This document shows positions 7,205 through 13,651 of a stretch of DNA of 13,781 bases, piece after piece. Source of the stretch: Halanaerobiales bacterium (GTDB lineage Bacteria > Bacillota_F > Halanaerobiia > DY22613); the NCBI GenBank assembly GCA_023128035.1, contig JAGMES010000111.1, forward strand, positions 1 to 13,781, in the 5' to 3' direction. The number at the start of each line of letters is the position of its first letter. Positions within the stretch are counted from its first letter, which is position 1. Made by a program: the position numbers and the translations under genes. Under the pieces are notes generated by a model. The model was not told where the DNA came from. It was given only the letters and a program-made list of their open reading frames with translations, and did no database searches.

Positions 7205-7687
7205 TCAACAGTCAGATGTAAGATTGCATTTAAAAGCTACCTCATATGTATTAAAACCATTTCTTTGCCAAAAGTCCACTCCTCCTTGATTATCAGTAAA
7301 GGTTTTTACATCCAACCTTAGGATACCTTTCTCCCGTAACCAGTTTCTAGAGTGTTCTAACAATTTTCTTCCTAATCCCTTTCCTCGATAATCAGATTTT
7401 AAGTAAAGATCACTGATATGGCCATAAGGTTCTTGTAAAAACACTTCACTTGGATAGCGAATTGAAGTTATATGATAACCGACTAAATTTTCTTTATCTA
7501 CAACTACTAATACTAGACATTTATGATTTTTTAAAAAAATTTTGAGCATTTCGCGATAAATTACTCTGGCATTCTCTTTACGATGAAAAAAATCAAGCTC
7601 CTTTTTCTGTAGATAATAAGTAAATTCGTCCCATAGTTCTAAAAGCCCGTCAATATCATTCAGAGTAGCTTGACGAATATAACCCAT
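7205..7687 (-). CDS. GNAT family N-acetyltransferase
   Basis: This 160-residue protein has the standard GNAT layout. A first strand, I-R-Q-A-T-L-N-D-I-D-G-L-L-E-L-W, precedes the central V-G-Y-H strand near residue 70. Motif A is D-L-Y-L-K-S-D-Y-R-G-K-G-L-G-R-K-L-L at 93-110, where R-G-K-G-L-G binds acetyl-CoA pyrophosphate. The C-terminal motif B region is F-W-Q-R-N-G-F (about 144-150). The acceptor substrate cannot be told from sequence; members acetylate amines ranging from protein N-termini to antibiotics. The ATG has AAAGGGGAG about 8 nt upstream. Upstream lie the MITE-disrupted terminator and the small-protein operon on the same strand, so read-through from that operon could now reach this gene. 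Downstream is the cobalamin riboswitch, with no clear terminator in between. Confidence 0.87.
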   Translation of the reverse strand: MGYIRQATLNDIDGLLELWDEFTYYLQKKELDFFHRKENARVIYREMLKIFLKNHKCLVLVVVDKENLVGYHITSIRYPSEVFLQEPYGHISDLYLKSDYRGKGLGRKLLEHSRNWLREKGILRLDVKTFTDNQGGVDFWQRNGFNTYEVAFKCNLTSDC

Positions 7688-7780
7688 TCAATTTCTCCCC
7701 TTTCTTAATACCTCCATTAACAATCTATTAAACTAACTTATAAAAGGTTTCAAGTATACAAAAAAAATTATTAAAGCCGA

Positions 7781-7785
7781 TGTAA
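7781..7785. repeat. Left target-site duplication TGTAA of the MITE
   Basis: TGTAA directly abuts the left end of the fold-back element and is repeated at 7915-7919 directly after its right end. Confidence 0.8.
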
Positions 7786-7914
7786 TGATTAGCCCACAAA
7801 AAGTAGTCGCACAAGAGCTCACATACCATATAGAATACTGAATTAGACGGTTTCAGTACTATATATGGTATTGTGAGTTCTTGAACGACTAAAATACTTT
7901 TTGTGGGCTAATCA
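7786..7914. mobile_element. 129-bp fold-back MITE with TG...CA ends
   Basis: The element is one long imperfect hairpin. Its outer ends, TGATTAGCCCACAAAAAGTA and its complement, are perfectly matched. The arms run about 60 nt each, differing by a 4-nt indel, a few substitutions and small bulges, around a loop near TTAGACGG. It starts TG, ends CA and is flanked by the 5-bp duplication TGTAA. It has no coding capacity, so it must have been mobilised by a transposase encoded elsewhere. TG...CA ends with short duplications occur in the IS3 family among others, but I cannot name the parent. It interrupts the terminator of the small-protein operon. Confidence 0.85.
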
Positions 7915-7919
7915 TGTAA
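7915..7919. repeat. Right target-site duplication TGTAA of the MITE
   Basis: This is the second copy of the 5-bp duplication. Excising the MITE plus one copy rebuilds a terminator hairpin, which supports this exact boundary. Confidence 0.8.
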
Positions 7920-7930
7920 TAACTTTCTTA

Positions 7931-8068
7931 TCACACCTGCTTTAACAGTTTAATATCTATTTTAGGTGTTGGGCCAGGGTCTGGCCCTGTACTCGAACGA
8001 TAGAAGGCTACAGCAAATAAAATTAATGCAACCAAACTATAAGCTATAAGTTGGTTGCACGTCATCAT
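7931..8068 (-). CDS. 45-residue putative membrane peptide overlapping the 67-residue gene
   Basis: The family is not recognised. The ORF starts at tandem ATG codons inside the end of the 67-residue gene, overlaps it by 32 nt in another frame, and has only a weak GGTG site upstream. It encodes M-M-T-C-N-Q, one convincing hydrophobic helix (L-I-A-Y-S-L-V-A-L-I-L-F-A-V-A-F-Y, residues 7-23), a basic/polar boundary R-S-S, a proline-rich T-G-P-D-P-G-P-T-P-K and a short tail I-D-I-K-L-L-K-Q-V. This is the layout of a single-pass small membrane protein with its N-terminus outside or inside unknown. The stop codon lies inside one arm of the operon's original terminator. The overlap suggests translational coupling. 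Doubt remains because the ORF is short and its GP repeat is encoded by a palindrome (7971-7987). Confidence 0.45.
   Translation of the reverse strand: MMTCNQLIAYSLVALILFAVAFYRSSTGPDPGPTPKIDIKLLKQV
7971..7987. repeat. GC-rich palindrome GGGCCAG-GGT-CTGGCCC
   Basis: This is a perfect 7-bp inverted repeat with a 3-nt loop, conspicuously GC-rich in an AT-rich region. On the minus strand it encodes the G-P-D-P-G-P segment of the 45-residue ORF. There is no T-tract, so it is not a standard terminator. Confidence 0.6.
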
Positions 8069-8240
8069 GGATTTCACCAGATTCATTTGGCACTATTTCC
8101 TTAGAAGTATAAGCCATTAAAAAAACTTCATTACCACTATTAACACGCATTTTTTGATTGATTGATTCTTCTACTTCCTTAATCTTCTTTAATTCAATTT
8201 CATTCAAATTTGCAAATTCATATTCTGATGATTTTCTCAT
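8037..8240 (-). CDS. 67-residue hypothetical protein, second gene of a small-protein operon
   Basis: I cannot name the family. The sequence has a helical, charged middle (L-N-E-I-E-L-K-K-I-K-E-V-E-E-S-I-N-Q-K), then G-N-E-V-F-L-M-A-Y, then the tail T-S-K-E-I-V-P-N-E-S-G-E-I-H-D-D-V-Q. Helix-then-strand proteins of this size, ending in a 'L-x-A-Y' strand, are common as uncharacterised proteins in anaerobic Firmicutes. It has no cysteine, signal peptide or membrane helix. A textbook AGGAGG with 7 nt spacing precedes the ATG. The start lies 24 bp after the stop of the 65-residue gene, so the two are one operon. The E-I-V-P-N motif in its tail is shared with the 65-residue protein. The 45-residue ORF begins within its last 11 codons. 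Confidence 0.7.
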   Translation of the reverse strand: MRKSSEYEFANLNEIELKKIKEVEESINQKMRVNSGNEVFLMAYTSKEIVPNESGEIHDDVQPTYSL

Positions 8241-8264
8241 AAAAAATCCTCCTTGTATCCTCTT

Positions 8265-8462
8265 TTACTTAACCTTTCCATTTGGAACAATTTCTTCAGC
8301 AGCTTCTAAAAGATCACTCGCTCTTTGACGTTGCTCTTCTTGAGAAATCCAACCCATAATTGCTGGCATAAAATCAGGAGGTGATGCACCCTTTTCACGT
8401 TCGGGGCATTCACCTTTCGCAGGATATTTACCTTCCTGTGAGTGAATTTCAACTTGAGACAT
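8265..8462 (-). CDS. 65-residue hypothetical protein, first gene of a small-protein operon
   Basis: The family is not recognised. The protein starts M-S-Q-V-E-I-H and has a polar, glycine/proline-rich first half with a single cysteine (G-E-C-P-E-R-E-K-G). A hydrophobic core P-P-D-F-M-P-A-I-M-G-W follows, and then a helical C-terminus (E-E-Q-R-Q-R-A-S-D-L-L-E-A-A-E) ending E-I-V-P-N-G-K-V-K. I chose the ATG at 8462: the in-frame GTG three codons earlier (8471) abuts the ribosome binding site with no spacing, whereas AGAGGAGG stands 8 nt before this ATG. The gene leads the operon with the 67-residue and 45-residue ORFs. It is divergent from the radical SAM gene, with about 150 bp of shared upstream region. 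A peptide substrate or partner of that enzyme cannot be excluded, but nothing shows it. Confidence 0.68.
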   Translation of the reverse strand: MSQVEIHSQEGKYPAKGECPEREKGASPPDFMPAIMGWISQEEQRQRASDLLEAAEEIVPNGKVK

Positions 8463-8551
8463 TCCATACACCTCCTCTATAACAACTTTACTATTTAAAT
8501 TTTAACCTGTCACAGTCGAAAATATGCTTATATGATTATCCAAATTCTTTA

Positions 8552-8580
8552 TTGGCGAAACTCTCTTAATAGGTTATAAT
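8552..8580 (+). promoter_or_regulatory. Sigma-A promoter of the radical SAM gene
   Basis: TTGGCG (8552-8557) and TATAAT (8575-8580) are spaced by 17 bp and lie about 33 bp before the start codon. The -10 box is a perfect match to consensus. Confidence 0.7.
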
Positions 8581-8613
8581 ATTCTTAAAAAGTAGGGAAG
8601 GATACTATTACAA

Positions 8614-9840
8614 ATGAAATATGCAATTGTCTTTAGACGTTTAAAAAATGTTAAATATTCCTTTGTTCCACTAGTCGCTTCATTGGAAAAAACTGAATAT
8701 CTAAATGAAATCGATATCTTATCAATCCGAAAAATCAGTGAATTATCCAAATATGATGGTCAATATCAAGAACTAGTCATCGCTTTTTCCTTTATGACTT
8801 TTGATCTAGACCAAGTGTTGAATGATTTAAATGAGATTCACCAATTGGGATTGAAAAGCTCATATTCTATCATTGCTGGTGGATCCCATATATCTAGCGA
8901 TCCAAAAAGCGGAAAAAAATTAGGATTTGATTCGATCTTTATCGGAGATGGAGAAGCTGCCATTCGAGAATTTTGTTATGACCTTTTAAATGGGAAAAGA
9001 AAAAAAGTCTATGATGGTACTATTCATCCAATTGATTTACGAGATTATCCTCCATTTGCCACAGAAAAATATCAGATGGTAATTCCTATAGAAATAACAC
9101 GTGGATGTCCATTTGGATGCCATTATTGTTCTGTTTCTTATACTCTTGGTCGAAAATCTCGTTATCGAGATATAGAACAAATTCTTACATATATCAAATG
9201 GAGCGTACAACATGATAAATTTATTGCTCGCTTTATTAGTCCAAATGCTTTTGGATTTCAGTCTGTAAATGGGATTAAACCCAACATTGACACATTGGAG
9301 AAGTTACTTTCTGGATTAAAAAAAGCTGGTATAAAAGAAAGTTATTTAGGTACTTTCCCATCTGAAGTACGTCCTGAATCAGTTACACCTGAAGTATTAA
9401 AGTTAGTTCGTCAATATTGTAATAATACCTCTCTAGTCATCGGTGCTCAAACAGGTTCGAAAAGAATGTTAAAAATGATGGGACGCGGGCATACGCTAGA
9501 AGAGGCTGAAAATGCGATATCTCTAACCAGAGAGTTTGGATTAGAACCTATGGTCGATTTCATCTTTGGATTACCTGATGAAACGATAGAAGATCGAATT
9601 GAGACAGTCAATTGGATGGAAAAAATTCAGAAGAAATATAATGCTATTATCCATGCCCACACTTTTATGCCATTGGTGGGAACACCTTGGAGTAATAGGA
9701 TGCCAGAACCGTTAGATTCTAAGACGTTAAAATTACTTGGACAGCTAGCGAATGAAGGCAAACTTTTCGGGCACTGGACTAAACAGCAACAATTAGCTGA
9801 GCAGATTGTTTGGTGGCGGAAGAGTGGAGTGATAACTTAA
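8614..9840 (+). CDS. B12-binding domain/radical SAM protein, MJ_1487-like
   Basis: This 408-residue protein has two domains. Residues 1-125 form a Rossmann-like B12-binding-type domain (A-I-V-F-R-R-L at the start, I-I-A-G-G-S-H-I-S-S-D-P near 87-98, F-I-G-D-G-E-A-A-I near 109-117). It lacks the D-x-H-x-x-G cobalt-ligand motif, as many such radical SAM proteins do. The radical SAM core follows, with T-R-G-C-P-F-G-C-H-Y-C (C165, C169, C172) binding the [4Fe-4S] cluster and S-adenosylmethionine. Later core elements include V-I-G-A-Q-T-G-S (about 275-283) and F-I-F-G-L-P-D-E-T. This organisation matches the uncharacterised MJ_1487 family known from methanogens and some Firmicutes; the substrate is unknown. 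AAGGA lies 11 nt before the ATG, behind a clear promoter. A terminator follows the stop, so the gene is probably monocistronic. Confidence 0.85.
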   Translation: MKYAIVFRRLKNVKYSFVPLVASLEKTEYLNEIDILSIRKISELSKYDGQYQELVIAFSFMTFDLDQVLNDLNEIHQLGLKSSYSIIAGGSHISSDPKSGKKLGFDSIFIGDGEAAIREFCYDLLNGKRKKVYDGTIHPIDLRDYPPFATEKYQMVIPIEITRGCPFGCHYCSVSYTLGRKSRYRDIEQILTYIKWSVQHDKFIARFISPNAFGFQSVNGIKPNIDTLEKLLSGLKKAGIKESYLGTFPSEVRPESVTPEVLKLVRQYCNNTSLVIGAQTGSKRMLKMMGRGHTLEEAENAISLTREFGLEPMVDFIFGLPDETIEDRIETVNWMEKIQKKYNAIIHAHTFMPLVGTPWSNRMPEPLDSKTLKLLGQLANEGKLFGHWTKQQQLAEQIVWWRKSGVIT

Positions 9841-9845
9841 TAAAA

Positions 9846-9880
9846 AGGCTATATGGATTAAAAATAATTCATATAGCCTA
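9846..9880. terminator. Bidirectional terminator between the radical SAM gene and the ABC operon
   Basis: AGGCTATATG and CATATAGCCT form a perfect 10-bp stem, with ATTA/TAAT able to extend it inside. On the minus strand it is followed by TTTTTATT. It lies 6 nt past the radical SAM stop and about 70 nt past the ATPase stop, serving both convergent units. Confidence 0.8.
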
Positions 9881-9952
9881 AAACAATAATTTCAACCAAA
9901 ATATTTTATTGTTAAACTCCAAAGATATCCAGCCAATAGAATAAATTTTTTA

Positions 9953-10618
9953 TCACTTACAAGTTCCATTAATCTTTCCATCAGACATAGTTATTACTTT
10001 TACCGCATCATTTATAATTTCTTTATCATGAGTAACTAACATGATAGTAATACCATCATCATTTAAACTCCTCAAAAGCTCTATTATCCTCTGTGATGTC
10101 ACCGAATCCAGATTACCTGTAGGTTCGTCTGCTAAAATTAATTCAGGACAGTTAACTAAAGCTCTAGCTACACGCTGCTGTTCACCACCAGATAACTCGC
10201 CAGGACGATTCTTCAGCTTTTCTCCAAGCCCAACTCTATCTAACATTTCAACTGCTTTAGATCTCCGTATAGAAGCCGATATTCCACTATAACCTAAAGG
10301 TAATTCTACATTTTCCACAGCAGTTAAATGATTGATGAGATGAAATGATTGAAAGATAAAACCAAACCGTGTTAATCTAATCCTTGCTAACTCTTTTGTA
10401 CTCAACGTAGAAATATCTTGATCTCCCAATAAATATATGCCTTCATCATAACCATCCAACAATCCTACAATATTCAATCATGTAGATTTTCCCGAACCCG
10501 ATGCACCCATAATTGTAGTAAAATCACCTTTTTTAATCGTCAAATCTATGGCTTTCAAAGCTGTAAAAGGAGTACTATTTCCTATATATATTTTTGTAAT
10601 ATTATTTAATTTTATCAT
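9953..10618 (-). pseudogene. MacB/LolD-type ABC transporter ATPase, nonsense mutation after Walker A
   Basis: The full reading frame is 222 codons, the usual size for this family. It starts at the ATG at 10618, with GAGGTG 6 nt upstream. Walker A is intact at codons 38-46 (G-A-S-G-S-G-K-S-T), but codon 47 (10478-10480) is TGA where the family has a leucine (G-K-S-T-L-L-N). A single T-to-G change from TTA would explain it. Beyond the stop the frame continues undamaged: Q-loop Q90, L-S-G-G-E-Q signature at 142-147, Walker B L-I-L-A-D-E with D164/E165, and the switch histidine H197. Other genes here use TGA as a normal stop, so recoding is unlikely. Restart at the TTG just after the stop would give a protein without Walker A, which could not bind ATP normally. 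It is the last gene of the operon, 15 bp after the intact permease. Confidence 0.87.
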
Positions 10619-10633
10619 CAATTTCACCTCTAC

Positions 10634-11821
10634 CTAATTTTCTTCTCTAAGAATAACTAAAGGCTTTATTTTATTCAATTGTAGCAAAGAAGCAATTCCA
10701 GCTAGCAAACTAACTAAGAAAGCTATACCAAAAGAAGACATATATATCCATATTGAAGGAGTAATTTCGAAAATTTTAAATTTTAAATTGTTAATAATTA
10801 GACTACTTGTACCTATTCCAATCACCCCTCCTAAAAATGATGGGGTTAATATAATTAATAATACCTCTAAATAAATCAATTGCGTTTGAACACCTAAGCA
10901 AAGACAAATACTTATATCTTTCATCCTTTTCTTTAGGATTGAAGTAACTACTCCCCAAAGCCCCATAATAATTACAATCAGTACTCCTCCAGTCATTACT
11001 AATAAACCAATTATGAGTAATGATAATTCACTTATTTGCCTCAAAAATTCTGCTGTAGAGGAGACGTAATTAAAATGAAACTGTTTCCCATGTCTTTTTT
11101 CTAATAACTTTGCCGCTTCAATTACACCCTCAGAATAATAGTCTTCATTTGTAAAAAAAATATTAAGATATTCTGCATCTCCTTCAAAAGGTTGATTTAA
11201 ACGAAAGTATAAATCCATTGGAAGTAATAATAATCCTTCAGGTTCAATCTCTTGGCTATAGTATTCGACCAAATGTCTTTCCATAAATTCATCTAAAACA
11301 AAAGTTACTTTTTCTAATTCTTCGTTAAGCAATTTTCTTAATTCTAGAATAAATTTTTCTTGATCAGTTATTCCCCAGAGATTTTCTTCATTTGTGATAA
11401 CTAACTCTACCTCCTCATTACAATAATATTTGTTCTCTGAAAGAGCATTTGTAAAACGAATATATAAATTAAAAACCTTCTTATCTGGAGTAAAACAACC
11501 CAGTAAGCGATCACAAATTAAAAGCACTTCTCCGTGGTCCTTAAAAATTTTTTCTAAATCTTCCAAGTCATCTGGCGTGTAAGGAACACAAAAAGGAGTG
11601 TTTTTATCAGCAGTAGAAAATACTTTTATATTATTATTTACTGCTGATGTTTGAAAATTTTTCTTTTCTAAATGTGTTGAATAAGCTAATGTGAGAAGAA
11701 TACTGCTTAATGCTATCGCTATTGCCATTTCAAGAGAAATCCAGAAAAACTTTTTCTTGTTTTCTAATATTATTTTCCAACTTTGTTTAAGTAAAAAACA
11801 AAATCTTTTCACATCTATCAC
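10634..11821 (-). CDS. FtsX/MacB-like ABC transporter permease (intact)
   Basis: This 395-residue permease has the FtsX/MacB topology. One helix lies near residues 25-47 and is followed by a large extracytoplasmic domain (about 50-265). Three C-terminal helices follow at about 268-298, 315-345 and 362-386. The tail ends with the family-type N-K-I-K-P-L-V-I-L-R-E. The extracytoplasmic domain is diverged and acidic, so the substrate cannot be inferred. MacB-type systems move peptides, lipoproteins or antibiotics by mechanotransmission, and related pairs act in bacteriocin export or immunity. The GTG start is directly adjacent to the stop of the frameshifted permease, with AAGGA close upstream. 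An alternative GTG lies three codons further in. It is the only full-length gene of the operon and presumably has no function without its ATPase and partner permease. Confidence 0.8.
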   Translation of the reverse strand: MIDVKRFCFLLKQSWKIILENKKKFFWISLEMAIAIALSSILLTLAYSTHLEKKNFQTSAVNNNIKVFSTADKNTPFCVPYTPDDLEDLEKIFKDHGEVLLICDRLLGCFTPDKKVFNLYIRFTNALSENKYYCNEEVELVITNEENLWGITDQEKFILELRKLLNEELEKVTFVLDEFMERHLVEYYSQEIEPEGLLLLPMDLYFRLNQPFEGDAEYLNIFFTNEDYYSEGVIEAAKLLEKRHGKQFHFNYVSSTAEFLRQISELSLLIIGLLVMTGGVLIVIIMGLWGVVTSILKKRMKDISICLCLGVQTQLIYLEVLLIILTPSFLGGVIGIGTSSLIINNLKFKIFEITPSIWIYMSSFGIAFLVSLLAGIASLLQLNKIKPLVILREEN

Positions 11822-12957
11822 CTAATCCTTAAGTAAATTGATTGCATTCTGTCCTAATATATTTTTCATCAATAAAAAACCTTCCGTCACAGATAGTAAG
11901 ATTACCGCTAGAAAAGATGGAGTAAGAAAAACTATCCAATTTCTAATAAACATTGTTAGACTAATCTGTGGTATAGCGTAAACTATACATAATAATATTA
12001 TAACAATTGTTATAAAAGCACATAAAGAAACAAATATTAATGATGCTAATCTTTCTATAAATATATCTCTACTAGAAACACCAATTGCATATTTAATTCC
12101 ATTATATTTTTTTTCAAGATCAGCTAATATGTATACAATATTTCCAATGTTTAATATAACAAAAATCGTCAAAGCAAAACTTACCAACATTAACAATAAA
12201 TATATTTTTGCTCCTTCTTTAAGATCTTCTTTGAGTGATTCAAAAGCCCACTCCCAATGAATATTAAGATTTTTTGAATCAAAAAATCTTTTAACCTTTT
12301 CTATAGCAATCTGTAAATCCGTTTTTGAACGAAATTTAAGCAAAAAAATTGTACTCAATGATCCTAGTTTATCTTTATCTATACTGGTCAGCGGAGCAAT
12401 AAGTCTGATTGACATCTGTAAATTTTTAATCACTCCAATAACCTTATAGTCATATTCTCCTATTATAACCATTTTATCTATGGGGTTTTGATCCGCAAAT
12501 AAATTATTTTTTAAATAGTACCCTATCACACATACCCGTTCCCTTTCCTTTAACTCATCTACGCTAAAAAATCTTCCCTTATTAAACTTTAGGTTATAAA
12601 ATTCAGGATAATTCATATCAGCCATAATGATTTCCGCCAAGGAAAAACCACTATCACTAAAGACATTTTTGTATGTTTTAATCCTATCACAAAAAACTTC
12701 CATTTCATCACTACTATTTGCTAAGCCTTCTTTTAACTCATCAGTAAAAAAAGGGACATCTAACCCTATGGCAGCCGTTCTCTGTGGATCAATAAGCTTA
12801 CTTTCAGTTAAGCATCATACATAACAGTGGCAAAGCCAAAAAAGAGTATCGGGAAAATTAATCCCATAATATTAGCAATATATAAAAACAAATATGCAGT
12901 TTTATTTCCCTTTATCATCCTCCAGATCTGCTGAAAAATGTATTTTAACTTAATCAC
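11822..12957 (-). pseudogene. FtsX/MacB-like ABC transporter permease, frameshifted
   Basis: Two frames join into one permease of about 378 residues. The first part starts at GTG (12957), overlapping the NHL gene's stop as GTGA. It encodes K-Y-I-F-Q-Q-I-W-R-M-I-K-G-N-K-T-A-Y, then a membrane helix to F-A-T-V-M-Y-D-A, and stops at TAA (12808-12810). The continuation, L-T-E-S-K-L-I-D-P-Q-R-T-A-A-I-G-L-D-V-P-F-F, is open in the next frame directly after and runs to 11822. A one-base deletion near 12811-12814 accounts for the break. The long ORF beginning at an internal ATG (12703) is therefore only its back part: an extracytoplasmic domain and three helices ending F-L-L-M-K-N-I-L-G-Q-N-A-I-N-L-L-K-D. 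Total length, topology and position beside the second permease mark it as the heterodimer partner. Confidence 0.82.
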
Positions 12958-13651
12958 TCTTCTATTTTCCTTATCCGATAGACTTTGTTATTAGAAGGGG
13001 ATGAACAGTAAATAGTACCATTTTGGGAAATAGAAATATACTCTAAGCTATCATTTTGTATATCACCTTTAAAGATCGTATCAAGATATTTTCCATTTTG
13101 TGAAAAACGATCAATTCTCATATAGCTTCTACAAATAAAATACCATTCTTCAGACAAAGGGCTATAAATAAAATCCTTTGGACTATATTTATATGGTAAC
13201 TCGAATTTTTCTATTAATTTACCATTTTCTAATTCAAACATTTTATGTACTCCTGGTCTAGCGGTCCATCTCTTAGATTCTTTATGCAAGACCATTTCAT
13301 TTACAAATACAATATCCTCAAAATCTGAATTCTTTTATTACCCGCATCGCTTACATATAATTTATCATTTTTTATTGTTATTCCAAGTGGCTTTATAAAT
13401 TCAGCATTTCTATTGCCAGTCTGACCGATTTTTCTGATATATTCCCCAGCCCCATTTAAAACAACAATTCTATTATTTTTTGAATCGGCAATATAAATAT
13501 TTTCACTTGAATCTACAGCAATTCCTTTTGGGCTCTTTAATCCTAATTCATCTCCTATAGTGTCAGTCTCGTACTTAACGATTGCATAATTAGGTTTTAA
13601 ATTCATTCTTTGTTCCGAATTTGATTCAAAAAAAATTTCTTTATTAATCAT
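12954..13651 (-). pseudogene. NHL-repeat / six-bladed beta-propeller protein, frameshifted
   Basis: Two frames make one protein of about 232 residues. The first half carries two clear NHL-type units: L-K-S-P-K-G-I-A-V-D-S-S-E-N-I-Y-I-A-D-S-K-N-N-R-I and I-K-P-L-G-I-T-I-K-N-D-K-L-Y-V-S-D-A-G-N-K-R-I. It stops at 13301-13303. Adding one T to the T4 tract at 13320-13323 restores I-Q-I-F-E-D-I-V-F-V-N-E-M-V-L-H and joins the second half, which has weaker blades and ends N-K-V-Y-R-I-R-K-I-E-E. No signal peptide is seen. The ATG at 13651 has no good ribosome binding site but overlaps the preceding stop as ATGA, which suggests coupling. The stop overlaps the permease GTG. It was probably a scaffold or sensor linked to the ABC exporter; the partner is unknown. 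Confidence 0.78.

Larger units (their letters stand above)
7761..7945 (-). terminator. Terminator of the small-protein operon, split by the MITE
   Basis: Removing the MITE and one copy of its target duplication joins 7761-7785 to 7920-7945. On the minus strand this restores an 18-nt arm TTAAAGCAGGTGTGATAA, loop GAAAG, second arm TTATTACATCGGCTTTAA, and then a run of Ts. The G-U pairs work only in minus-strand RNA, so it belonged to the small-protein operon. Confidence 0.75.

Noticed and set aside
8469..8471. Upstream GTG as start of the 65-residue gene
   Set aside because: It directly abuts the AGAGGAG ribosome binding site; the ATG three codons later has proper spacing.
10041..10292. 83-codon plus-strand ORF opposite the ATPase
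   Set aside because: It mirrors the conserved signature and Walker B region of the ATPase on the other strand and is a shadow.
10478..10480. TGA as selenocysteine or tryptophan in the ATPase
   Set aside because: The position is normally leucine, no obvious SECIS-like hairpin follows, and TGA is an ordinary stop in neighbouring genes.
12627..12824. 65-codon plus-strand ORF opposite the permease
   Set aside because: It is antisense to the permease's restored frame and has no start signal or homology that I can see.
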